Shown here: piece after piece, positions 22,634 to 29,757 of the stretch
Numbering within the stretch: position 1 is the stretch's first letter
Layout: each line of letters starts with the position of its first letter
Source of the DNA: a virus
Length of the DNA: 36,694 bases
Direction: 5' to 3' (one strand)
IMG/VR virus record: IMGVR_UViG_3300042475_002872
Coordinates: 1 to 36,694 of that record
Position numbers and translations under genes: made by a program
Notes under the pieces: model-generated
Database searches by the model: none
Told to the model about the DNA's origin: nothing
What the model saw: the letters and a program-made list of their open reading frames with translations, nothing else

Positions 22634-24238
22634 TCAAACATCTGCGCGCTTGTCTGGATGCACAAAATCAACGTGCATCATGTCCATTGCATTGGAGTCG
22701 GGTGGAGTCGAACCACCGTCCGCTTCGTTGGCATCATCGTCATTCGATGTATCGCCCGAAGCGTCGATGCCAGATTGCGACCCCGAAGGAATGGGCGCGG
22801 GCGATCCCGGCGCGGGAGGAAATACGTCTGTGACGGTTAATCCTGCCGCCTCGCACTTTTCTTTGCGGCGAAGATAAGAGGCAATCGCCGCATCTTCTTC
22901 CTGCTCCTCGTCCATGCCGTGCATTTCGGAAAAACGGCGTCCGCTCATTGCGCCCGTGCGGACGATTTCCAGCATGGCCTTGGTGTCGCGGCCATAGTCA
23001 ACGGTGATGCGGGCGGGCGTGATAAACTCAACTTTCCACCAATCATCAACCATCGGCAGGCGTCCTGCGCGAATCTCTGACCAGACCCAGTATTTGTAGA
23101 AGCGGCGGCAGAATGAGTTGATGAGCCAATCCTGCAACTCGGAGAAAAAGACCTGTGCATCGGCTAAAACAAACCGAGTGTTTGCGCCACCGATTTTAGA
23201 AACGTCCCAAAGCAGTTCGGGCGATACTCCAATGCCCCATGAAATGTCGCGGGCGAGGAAGTCCAAGAACTGCTGAAAGTTGTTGCCGGGATGCTCGTTT
23301 TTGAACTGCTGCAATTCCGCTCCGGGCGGAAGCTGAATTACCCCGCTCCCGGCGTAGAGCTTGTCCAGCGTTACCTTATTGCCGTCTCCAGCGTCTTGCC
23401 GCTTGAGGGCCGCGCCCATGCCGATCTGCATCGCATCCGGGCTTTTAATGATATAGGCGGGTTGCGAAGCCAGCTTGAAGGTCGTTTTGGTAAAGCGCAC
23501 GATATCGGCCATGTCGTGCAAATGCAGGGCCGCACGGGCCAGCCATGACGGGGCGCGGGTATAGCCGACTCGCTGCGGGCGGTAGAAGTGGCAAATATCG
23601 TCGCTGCTGACATCTTGAAATTGCGTGCCGAGATAGTTGGTCAAGACCCGGTATTGCGTTGGTCTGCCCATTGCATCGACGCGCACACCGTCCCGCCATT
23701 CGTCTTGCTGTAATCCGGTAACGGCGTTGGCAACTTTTTCCGCCCCGAAAAAGCGCATCATGGCGCGACCGTCTTTGCTTTGCACCAACTGCCCAAAGAA
23801 GTCGCCATCCACGGCGGCGTGGCGAATGATTGCGGCCTGCGCGGTGTAAAAGTTGAATTGCCCCGCCGCATCAAAGCCAAAAGCCTCGCGGCCTACGGCA
23901 TCTTCAAAGCGTTGCTCTGTTTCCTTGTTCCACGCGGAACTTGAAGATCGGGCCTGCGGGATAATGCCCGTGCCGCAAGCATAGCGGGCGATCCCGTCCA
24001 CGGCGCGAGCGGCCAGCCCCACGTTGTTGTAAAGCCAGCGCGCTTTCTTGAGAATGTCCGTGCGCGTCCGAGCGGTAAACTCTTCGACCGGGTTGAGCGT
24101 GGGCAAGTAAATGTAAGTGCGCTCGTTGCCGACTACTTCCGCCGCTTCATAAGCCGCGTTCTTTGCCCCGCTTGTGCGCGGCCTTCCAGCCCCGGTGCGC
24201 TTGCCGCCCCAACTTGATTTTTTGATTTCTGCCGCCAC
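22634..24238 (-). CDS. Portal protein (lambda gpB-type)
   Basis: 534 aa from a GTG 14 nt after TTGACA. Lambda-family portal features: 'ARWLYNNVGLAARAVDGIA', 'AIIRHAAVDGDFF', 'NNFQQFLDFLARDISWGIGV' and 'DWLINSFCRRFYKYWVW'. It forms the dodecameric DNA gate. The first 25 residues contain 'WGGKRTGAGRPRTSGAK', an AT-hook-like DNA-binding patch unusual at a portal N-terminus. The C-terminus is Pro/Asp/Ser-rich. It lies between a tRNA gene and the protease. Confidence 0.95.
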   Translation of the reverse strand: MAAEIKKSSWGGKRTGAGRPRTSGAKNAAYEAAEVVGNERTYIYLPTLNPVEEFTARTRTDILKKARWLYNNVGLAARAVDGIARYACGTGIIPQARSSSSAWNKETEQRFEDAVGREAFGFDAAGQFNFYTAQAAIIRHAAVDGDFFGQLVQSKDGRAMMRFFGAEKVANAVTGLQQDEWRDGVRVDAMGRPTQYRVLTNYLGTQFQDVSSDDICHFYRPQRVGYTRAPSWLARAALHLHDMADIVRFTKTTFKLASQPAYIIKSPDAMQIGMGAALKRQDAGDGNKVTLDKLYAGSGVIQLPPGAELQQFKNEHPGNNFQQFLDFLARDISWGIGVSPELLWDVSKIGGANTRFVLADAQVFFSELQDWLINSFCRRFYKYWVWSEIRAGRLPMVDDWWKVEFITPARITVDYGRDTKAMLEIVRTGAMSGRRFSEMHGMDEEQEEDAAIASYLRRKEKCEAAGLTVTDVFPPAPGSPAPIPSGSQSGIDASGDTSNDDDANEADGGSTPPDSNAMDMMHVDFVHPDKRADV

Positions 24239-24269
24239 GCAGGCGGCGGAAGTGTCAAACAGTTATTCG

Positions 24270-24342
24270 TTGCAGGGGGCGGATTTGAACCGCCGCATGG
24301 TAGGGTATGAGCCTACTGACTTAACCGCTTGTCGACCCTGCA
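24270..24342 (-). tRNA. tRNA-Met (CAT)
   Basis: Full cloverleaf on the minus strand: acceptor TGCAGGG/CCCTGCA, D-arm GAC/GTC with a GG-containing loop, anticodon arm GTAGG-CTCATAC-CCTAC with anticodon CAT, 5-nt variable loop, T-arm GGCGG-TTCAAAT-CCGCC, discriminator A at 24270. No CCA is encoded. CAT could decode Met, or Ile if C34 is lysidinylated. It sits inside the late gene string between the gpW-like gene (1 nt away) and the portal, so it must be cut from a polycistronic RNA. Confidence 0.92.
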
Positions 24343-24343
24343 A

Positions 24344-24637
24344 TTAAACGCTCGCCAGATTGGAGGAATAGTCTGCGTAGACCATGCCTGCGCTGCGGAC
24401 TTTCGCGGGCTCGGCAGACGGGGCGAGGTCTTCAATCAAGTCTTCGACCAGATTCAGAATGTCGGCCTTGCTGTATTTGCGCGCCTGCCCCGATGTGCTG
24501 CCACCCTCAAAGCCCGTCGAGGTAATAGTGACCTCCGAATCAGCGATGGAATACAGCTCGTCAGCAAGAGTCTGAAGCTGAGCCAGAGACTTGGTGCGTT
24601 TTAGATATTTTCTGATTCCTGCCAATTCGGAGGTCAT
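24344..24637 (-). CDS. gpW-like head-tail protein
   Basis: 97 aa. 'LAQLQTLADELYSIADSEVT' then a beta pair around 'TITSTGFEGGSTSGQARKYS' and a helix 'KADILNLVEDLIEDL' match the helix-beta-hairpin-helix layout of lambda gpW, which stabilises the filled head. In lambda, W stands between terminase and portal, as here. ATG is 14 nt after TTGACA. The stop lies 1 nt from the tRNA. Confidence 0.7.
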   Translation of the reverse strand: MTSELAGIRKYLKRTKSLAQLQTLADELYSIADSEVTITSTGFEGGSTSGQARKYSKADILNLVEDLIEDLAPSAEPAKVRSAGMVYADYSSNLASV

Positions 24638-24667
24638 GCGTAATCTTTCAATGTCAATGCGCGCCCG

Positions 24668-24778
24668 CTACCAACCAAGCCACAGGCGAAAGGTTTGCGC
24701 CACCACTTCCAGCGACCAGACAAAGCCAATCGCCGCGAAGCAAAACAGCAAGACGGGCATTGCGCGATCCGCGCTCAC
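24668..24778 (-). CDS. 36-residue membrane peptide
   Basis: A short ORF from a GTG overlapping the previous stop (GTGA), with an in-frame ATG at 24760. 'MPVLLFCFAAIGFVWSLEVV' is one clear transmembrane helix, ending 'LWLGW'. Single-span peptides of this size occur in phage accessory blocks. Function unknown. Confidence 0.5.
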   Translation of the reverse strand: MSADRAMPVLLFCFAAIGFVWSLEVVAQTFRLWLGW

Positions 24779-25317
24779 AGGCCGAACTCCGTTTTCAACT
24801 GCACGGCCAAACGCGCGAGGCGATCGAATTCATAAAGGAAGTCTTTTGCCGCATCGCGGCTCCACTCGGACGGAAGACGATAGACTGTGCGGAAAGATAG
24901 CGAGAACGGCGGCTTGTCCTTGTCGCCTTCGCCGTCTTCTTGCTTCGGCTCGCCCTCTGGTAGCACGCCTGCCGTTTTGTATGCGTCCTGCAAGCCCTTC
25001 GGATTAGATTGCAAAAGTTGATTTAAATCTACTTTTGCGAGCTTCATCCATTTTAGCATCGTGTGGTATCCGCGATCCCCGGAGTTTTCCTCCAGCCAAT
25101 CCTTGAATGTTCCATGCGGAACAATTTCCTTCGCGTGGTTGCAGATTGCCCCGGCGTTCCATGCATGGCGGATTGCGATTTCCGCGCAGCCCTGCGCCAT
25201 TGCTGCGCACTTGTCGGCTTCCTCCGCGCAGCGTTTTAGCTCTGCGGCACAAGCTGCTGCATCAATGCAGACTTCAAGGTTGAGAGACGGTTGACTGAGT
25301 TGTAGTTCGTTTTGCAT
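24775..25317 (-). CDS. DUF3102-like phage protein
   Basis: 180 aa. The middle 'GAICNHAKEIVPHGTFKDWL' and 'GDRGYHTMLKWMKLAKV' match the DUF3102 pattern (a helical domain, often in phage and plasmid genes near partition or regulatory proteins). The first 60 residues are Ala/Cys/Glu-rich and coiled. ATG 25317 lies inside the 3' end of the upstream gene, directly behind AACACAGAAC, which is the start-associated motif of five other genes here. Role unknown. Confidence 0.7.
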   Translation of the reverse strand: MQNELQLSQPSLNLEVCIDAAACAAELKRCAEEADKCAAMAQGCAEIAIRHAWNAGAICNHAKEIVPHGTFKDWLEENSGDRGYHTMLKWMKLAKVDLNQLLQSNPKGLQDAYKTAGVLPEGEPKQEDGEGDKDKPPFSLSFRTVYRLPSEWSRDAAKDFLYEFDRLARLAVQLKTEFGL

Positions 25318-25934
25318 TTGTTCTGTGTTTCTTTTCTTTGGTTGTGGACTTGTGTTGCCCGTTGTCTATAGACCTCGACCGCGCGGTCTGACTTCATTCC
25401 GCGCGACTGCCGCAGGTCAAATTTGCGTTTGTATTGCCGCACCGTGGCGCTGACGTTTGCCCGCGTGTAGCCGAACTTCTCGGCAATCTGCGTCTCGGTC
25501 ATGCGCGTGCGGCCAAGGGCAAACAGCAGCGCGTAGCCATGCATGGCGATTTGCCGTGCTGAGGCCCGCACATATCCCCCCTCGCCCATGAGCGTCCCGG
25601 TCACGGTCTGCAAAATGATGAGCGCGGCATCCTCGCCCCGCGCGCAGGAACCCGGATCGTTCTCTTGCTCCATCCATTCGGCGGCTCCGATTTCCACGCC
25701 GCTGCGGATAACCCCTTGCAGGTAAATCAAGATGGTGTCGATGCCCGCGCCTTTGGCAATTAGCGCGGCCATGTCACCGCGCATCTGCTCGCGGAATTGT
25801 CCAATCCCGTCGAGGCAGTAATCCGACAGCGCATCCTTCGGCAACTCTGGCCCGACGCGGTAATCGTCGAGCGGGTTGGCGTGATGCGCGAGTTGATCGT
25901 CTATGCGTTTAGCGTCTGGTGAATCGTGGCCCAT
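25236..25934 (-). CDS. HTH regulatory protein, sigma-like C-terminus
   Basis: 232 aa from ATG 25934 (GTG 25943 also possible). Residues about 160-190 read as a helix-turn-helix ('MTETQIAEKFGYTRANVSAT' then 'VRQYKRKF'), like the recognition helices of sigma/RNA-binding-type regulators. The N-terminus is helical. The C-terminal 27 codons overlap the next gene in another frame by 82 nt, unusually long for this genome. Probably a transcription regulator of the accessory or late genes. Confidence 0.65.
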   Translation of the reverse strand: MGHDSPDAKRIDDQLAHHANPLDDYRVGPELPKDALSDYCLDGIGQFREQMRGDMAALIAKGAGIDTILIYLQGVIRSGVEIGAAEWMEQENDPGSCARGEDAALIILQTVTGTLMGEGGYVRASARQIAMHGYALLFALGRTRMTETQIAEKFGYTRANVSATVRQYKRKFDLRQSRGMKSDRAVEVYRQRATQVHNQRKETQNKCKTNYNSVNRLSTLKSALMQQLVPQS

Positions 25935-25997
25935 TACGGCCACGCGGGCGAGGTGTGAATCTCATCGGCGCGGAGATTACCACAAACCGGAAATCGG

Positions 25998-26162
25998 TCA
26001 AATGGCCCCCTTGCGCTGAAGCGCCTTGAGGCGGCGAACCTCCCCGCTTTTCTTTCCCGCTTCGCTGTAGTGCTTTTTGCTGCGGGCCTTGGCCTTGCCT
26101 GTGCCTGCCGCCCCGCCTTTACGCCCAAGGGCGGCGGCGGCTTTGCTGATGTCGGTTTTCAT
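25998..26162 (-). CDS. Small basic Gly/Lys-rich protein
   Basis: 54 aa. 'AAAALGRKGGAAGTGKAKAR' is a phrase shared by many small phage and plasmid proteins of unknown role; the remainder is Lys-rich ('GKKSGEVRRLKALQRKG'). Probably nucleic-acid binding. It starts just after the terminator at 26172-26198, so it may have its own leader or depend on readthrough. Confidence 0.65.
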   Translation of the reverse strand: MKTDISKAAAALGRKGGAAGTGKAKARSKKHYSEAGKKSGEVRRLKALQRKGAI

Positions 26163-26171
26163 AGGAAAAAT

Positions 26172-26198
26172 GCCGGGACGGGGATCACCCGCCCCGGC
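26172..26198 (-). terminator. Rho-independent terminator
   Basis: On the minus strand GCCGGGGCGGG-TGATC-CCCGTCCCGGC forms an 11-bp stem with one G-U pair and is followed by ATTTTTCC. It lies 10 nt after the DUF932 stop and would end the transcript that starts near 27.9 kb. Confidence 0.85.
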
Positions 26199-26208
26199 GC
26201 GTTTGGTT

Positions 26209-26958
26209 TTAGTTGTTAAGATAGCCCGCCGCAAGGTTCCAGAGGTCGCGGTTGATTTCAACATCCTTGGCCGCGCTGGTAATGCGGCGCACACGGTAGC
26301 CGCCCCGAATGATGTTTTCCTGCACGCGGTTGAAGACTTGCCACAGGTTATTCGTTCCGTCCTCGTAGCGGCGTTTGCGGCCCAAGGCCCATGTCACCTC
26401 GTTAATCTTCCGCTCGTCATCCCAACGCAGCGCGGCAGCGTCACGAACAAACTTGCCGACTTCTGGCTCGCTCAACGTGCGCTCTTTCATCCCGGCAATG
26501 CGGGCCTGCAACTGCGGCACCATCTTGGTCAGTCCGATAGCCGCCTCGTTCACGCGATCCGTGGTAATGTCCCGGTGAATGAAGCGGGTGCTGAACGCCA
26601 TTTCGCCGCTGATGATTCCGTTCATGCAAACGAATCGGATAACTCCCAAGGCGAGCTTGAGGCTGCTCCGGGCATCGTGCGAATTGATCAGCACGATTTC
26701 GGGCTGATGGTCATTGCCGATGCTCGGCATGAGGGAATCATGCTTGAGGCGGATGATGTGTTTCTGGAATCCCTGCCGCTCGGACTTGTTCACGCGGGCG
26801 ATCTGAATGTCGCGCGGCGTGAATCCTTCGGCTTGGAGGTTATCCAGCAACGTGCGGGTTGAGACAAACCCGTAGCGATCGCTGACTGTCGATGCGCCGT
26901 GTTCGGCGGTGAGAGGATCGCGGTTAAGCGATCCGGTGGTTTCGAGTGTGCTTATCAT
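26209..26958 (-). CDS. DUF932 family protein
   Basis: 249 aa. 'SDRYGFVSTRTLLDNLQAEG', 'EIVLINSHDARSSLKLALGV' and 'IRFVCMNGIISGE' are diagnostic of DUF932 (phage/plasmid-like protein family). Its molecular role is unsettled; some members occur beside restriction, recombination or replication genes. The start is ATG directly after AACACAGAAC-A. A terminator follows. With the next two upstream genes it forms a set often seen together on plasmids and phages. Confidence 0.85.
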   Translation of the reverse strand: MISTLETTGSLNRDPLTAEHGASTVSDRYGFVSTRTLLDNLQAEGFTPRDIQIARVNKSERQGFQKHIIRLKHDSLMPSIGNDHQPEIVLINSHDARSSLKLALGVIRFVCMNGIISGEMAFSTRFIHRDITTDRVNEAAIGLTKMVPQLQARIAGMKERTLSEPEVGKFVRDAAALRWDDERKINEVTWALGRKRRYEDGTNNLWQVFNRVQENIIRGGYRVRRITSAAKDVEINRDLWNLAAGYLNN

Positions 26959-27029
26959 TGTTCTGTGTTCTTTCTTTTTATTTCAGCGGTTGCCGCCGCT
27001 GTTCGTAGTTCGCCGTCTGGCGTCCCATG

Positions 27030-27052
27030 CCGCCCCCGACATGCGGGGGCGG
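27030..27052. repeat. GC-rich inverted repeat
   Basis: CCGCCCCCG / CGGGGGCGG, 9 bp, loop ACATG, in the gap between 27061-27423 and the DUF932 gene. There is no T-run on either strand, so it is a pause or RNA-stability hairpin rather than a standard terminator. Confidence 0.55.
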
Positions 27053-27060
27053 GAGGGGCG

Positions 27061-27423
27061 TCAGGCAACGCACTCGGCGCGGATCGGCGCGGGCTTGGTG
27101 GGCTGCTTGCTGCCTTCCCACTTGTTGTAATGCTCGTCGGCTGCAGCGTCGATGAGCGGACAGACGTTGTAGTCGCTGGCTAACTCGCCGGGGCTATTGC
27201 CATAAACGAGGTAGATGACTTTGTTTTTGTTTTCGGGCGTGCGGACTGTGAGCCATGCCTCGTCGCAAGCGGTGCAGGATTCAAGGAATAGCTCGATGTC
27301 GCGCTGGTCAAAGTCCATGCGATATTCGCCGTTATCGACGCCGCAAATTTGCAGGCCGTGCTTTTGCAGCGACTCCAAGAGGCTGCGGGTTTCTGGTGTC
27401 CAGTCGTTGATGTATTTGCTCAT
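27061..27423 (-). CDS. Conserved plasmid/phage protein
   Basis: 120 aa. 'DIELFLESCTACDEAWLTVR' and 'IYLVYGNSPGELASDYNVCP' belong to a small family often found near DUF932 genes on mobile elements. Contains a Cys pair (CTAC) that may bind metal. ATG 27423 follows AACACAGAAC-C. Function unknown. Confidence 0.7.
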   Translation of the reverse strand: MSKYINDWTPETRSLLESLQKHGLQICGVDNGEYRMDFDQRDIELFLESCTACDEAWLTVRTPENKNKVIYLVYGNSPGELASDYNVCPLIDAAADEHYNKWEGSKQPTKPAPIRAECVA

Positions 27424-27449
27424 GGTTCTGTGTTTGATTGGTTGTTGGA

Positions 27450-27599
27450 TTAGTAGCCGCCAGTAAATTCCAGCGTGAAGGTTCCGTTGTGTGCGTCCTC
27501 GACTACGTTGAAGACGGCTGTGCTTTTAGGGATGAGGGCAGCGATGAACTCGGCCAACGCCTCGGCGGTTTTGAATGTGATGATTCCTTGGATGTTCAT
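27450..27599 (-). CDS. Small protein of accessory block
   Basis: 49 aa from ATG 27599: 'MNIQGIITFKTAEALAEFIA' and a beta C-terminus 'TFTLEFTGGY'. The compact alpha/beta pattern suggests a folded single-domain protein. The leader (AAAGAACAAACA) is A/C-rich like the motif leaders. Not recognised. Confidence 0.6.
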   Translation of the reverse strand: MNIQGIITFKTAEALAEFIAALIPKSTAVFNVVEDAHNGTFTLEFTGGY

Positions 27600-27613
27600 T
27601 GTTTGTTCTTTGG

Positions 27614-27874
27614 TTAGTAGGTGAAGCCGATGAAAACGTAGCGGTCGGCCTTGACGAGTTTGCCGTTGGAAATGTCGGAGCAATCCTCGGCCCAATAAGC
27701 GCGAGCGGAATAGTCATACGCTCCGAGCTTCCAGACTTTTGCGGTGCGCTTGTCGCTGAGTTTGAAGTATTCGCCGCGCGGAAGTTCACGGATCGTTTTC
27801 ACATCCGTCTCTCCGGTTGCGTAGTAGTTGTCCACGGCGGAAACCCCGTGGCCGTTTGTGTTCTGTGTTCTCAT
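27614..27874 (-). CDS. Hypothetical protein, first of accessory operon
   Basis: 86 aa, 'MRTQNTNGHGVSAVDNYYAT' to a beta/aromatic C-terminus 'LVKADRYVFIGFTY'. The AACACAGAAC motif lies immediately inside the gene (codons 2-5), so either it is coding here or the real start is a later codon such as the GTG before 'DNYYATG'. A promoter-like region with a palindrome stands right upstream. Not recognised. Confidence 0.6.
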   Translation of the reverse strand: MRTQNTNGHGVSAVDNYYATGETDVKTIRELPRGEYFKLSDKRTAKVWKLGAYDYSARAYWAEDCSDISNGKLVKADRYVFIGFTY

Positions 27875-27880
27875 TACCCC

Positions 27881-27912
27881 GACAAGTTAAGCCAAGCGCT
27901 TGTCTTTGTAAA
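27881..27912 (-). promoter_or_regulatory. Promoter-like region with palindromic operator
   Basis: Minus strand: TTTACA (27907-27912), 17-bp spacer, TAACTT (27884-27889), only moderate matches to -35/-10. The spacer contains the palindrome CAAGCGCTTG (27893-27902), and GACAAG/CTTGTC repeats surround it, so a repressor could block here. The start codon at 27874 is about 9 nt after the -10, so a leaderless RNA is possible. An A/T-rich tract (27910-27950) lies upstream. The rest of 27875-27975 has no gene. Confidence 0.5.
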
Positions 27913-27975
27913 GGGAAAAGTTTCACCTTTTTTCATCTTTTTTTTCCACCTCCTAACCCCTTGAAAATAGAGGGT

Positions 27976-29757
27976 TTACGGGGTCACTTCTTCTGACGGG
28001 GCCGCGCCCGCGTCGAAATTCCCCCGGAGAATTTGCCAACTTACCACGGCCAACTTGCAGCAATCCCCGTAGTGATCGTTTGGTAACTTCTTCCACGTTT
28101 GCAACGTCCCGCCCGCCGTGCGCTTCGTCATGAGTTGCTGCCCGCTGAGTCCCGCGATGAGCGAGTCGGGTGCGTCGATCGGCAAACGGAAAAGCGGAAC
28201 ACGGCGGCGATTGATTCGCCAATCGTAAAACTCCGTCTTGAGCGTTTGGTCAATGTAGGTGTAAAGCCCCAAGCCTTCGGGTTGTTGTAAGCGCGTGTAT
28301 CGCACCGGGTCTTTGCCGAAGGCTGCGTCACTTCCCTTGCTCGGCCACAGCACGGGAGCCGTGGCATAGCACACATTGTAAACGCGCTCGGTGAGGTAGC
28401 CGCTATCGACAAGCCCACGCTGAATGAAAACGTAATTGCCTGCCGCGTCGAGGTAACGAAGTCGCGCGGGGTTATCTTCCTGCACGAAGGCGATAAGGTC
28501 TTCGGGCGACAAGACCGTGCCGCAATCAATCGGCGTAATCTCTCCCGTGATGCTGATCGCGGAAACAACCCAATGCGTCTGATTTTGTCCGGGGTCAGCT
28601 CCGAGGAATAAATAAGCCAAGCGATCCCCGGAACAATGCGGCGGGATCTTTTGCCACTCGCACGAAACGTCCCGGCATTGCCTCACCTTTTCCTCGCGCA
28701 CGTTTACGTCGATCGGGGCGTAAGGAATCGCCAACGTCGAGTTGTTGAAGTCCTGCAAGTCGGCGGGCGTATCCTTCCCCTGCAAAAACTTTGCCGCCAG
28801 TTCGCCAAAGCCGCAGGATCGCCACGGCGCATAAAGCGAGTTGAGGTGATAGCTGCGGCGTCCCGCAGATGCGGCGGGATTCGTTGCGCGCCATTCCCCC
28901 TCGCGGAGCATCTTGGTTTTGTGGCCGTCCGTGATCTTGCCTTGGCAAGCCGCGCACTCGTAGTAAGCCGAAGCGCGCACAGCGTCCTCGTTCCACTTGC
29001 CGTCGAGCTTGGCCTCCTTGTCCCATTTGACCTGTGAGAACTCGAGCCGTTGCTTGTCGCCGCAATGCGGACACGGGACGTAGTAATAGCGCTGATCGCC
29101 CGATTGAAATGCCGTCCAGATTTCGCCGTCTGGTGTGGTCGGTGTCGAGGTCTTGACCCGGAGCGCGTTGGTGTAACTCTTGGTGCGATTCTCGGCCAAG
29201 GCTACGGCAGAGGATTCCTTTTCCGTGGCCTCGGCAAACTTGTCCGTTTCGTCCATGACCAACAACCCGGCAGGGCGCGAAGCCAGATTTGATGGCGAGT
29301 TTGACCCGACGAAGGTAAGCGTGGCGTCTTTGAACTGCTGCTCCAGCGTCTTGTAGCGATGCGTATTGTGCGGCTTGAGCGCGGCCAAGGGGCGGCAGTC
29401 ATCGACCATCGGTTGCCAGCGATTCTCGGAGAAGGAGCGCGCCATGCTTTCCGTGGGCATAACCCAAAGAGTCGGGAAAGGATTGTTGCTCATGCGCCAT
29501 GCTGTTCCGATCATAACGATGGTTGTTTTGCTGGTCTGCGTTCCGAAGCAAAGCGCAAGGTCGGTCACTCGCGGATCGCTGAAACATTCCAGCGGCTCGC
29601 GGACGTAAGGGGTAAGCAACGTTGAATACGGCCCCGGCGTCTCGGTCTGACGGCGGGAAAGAACGATCTCGTCCTCGGCCCATTGCCACACGCTGCGCGT
29701 GTCGATGGGCGCGAAGACATCGCGCAGGCTGCGGTCAAGTTGTGCGGTGAGCGTCAT
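27976..29757 (-). CDS. terL: Terminase large subunit (lambda gpA-like)
   Basis: 593 aa from ATG 29757, which overlaps the previous stop (ATGA). DNA-packaging motor and nuclease. Walker-A-like 'CFGTQTSKTTIVM', Walker B 'GLLVMDETDKF', coupling 'TSTPTTPDGEIW', two CxxC pairs ('PCPHCGDK', 'ECAACQGK') and a nuclease-domain acid 'LGADPGQNQTHW'. The lambda gpA family usually cuts cos ends, supporting cos packaging. A weak hairpin follows its stop. Confidence 0.95.
   Translation of the reverse strand: MTLTAQLDRSLRDVFAPIDTRSVWQWAEDEIVLSRRQTETPGPYSTLLTPYVREPLECFSDPRVTDLALCFGTQTSKTTIVMIGTAWRMSNNPFPTLWVMPTESMARSFSENRWQPMVDDCRPLAALKPHNTHRYKTLEQQFKDATLTFVGSNSPSNLASRPAGLLVMDETDKFAEATEKESSAVALAENRTKSYTNALRVKTSTPTTPDGEIWTAFQSGDQRYYYVPCPHCGDKQRLEFSQVKWDKEAKLDGKWNEDAVRASAYYECAACQGKITDGHKTKMLREGEWRATNPAASAGRRSYHLNSLYAPWRSCGFGELAAKFLQGKDTPADLQDFNNSTLAIPYAPIDVNVREEKVRQCRDVSCEWQKIPPHCSGDRLAYLFLGADPGQNQTHWVVSAISITGEITPIDCGTVLSPEDLIAFVQEDNPARLRYLDAAGNYVFIQRGLVDSGYLTERVYNVCYATAPVLWPSKGSDAAFGKDPVRYTRLQQPEGLGLYTYIDQTLKTEFYDWRINRRRVPLFRLPIDAPDSLIAGLSGQQLMTKRTAGGTLQTWKKLPNDHYGDCCKLAVVSWQILRGNFDAGAAPSEEVTP

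Noticed and set aside
22690-22720. T-arm-like GGTGG-TTCGACT-CCACC, possible tRNA
   Set aside because: It lies in the coding sequence of the portal C-terminus and has no acceptor or anticodon arm around it.
4099-24658. TTGACA sites as ordinary -35 promoters for each gene
   Set aside because: With a 16-18 bp spacer the -10 element would fall at or inside the start codon, and no TATAAT-like sequence is there.
26077-26862. 261-codon + strand frame opposite DUF932
   Set aside because: Spans a terminator and two real minus genes; no recognisable family, so treated as a shadow.
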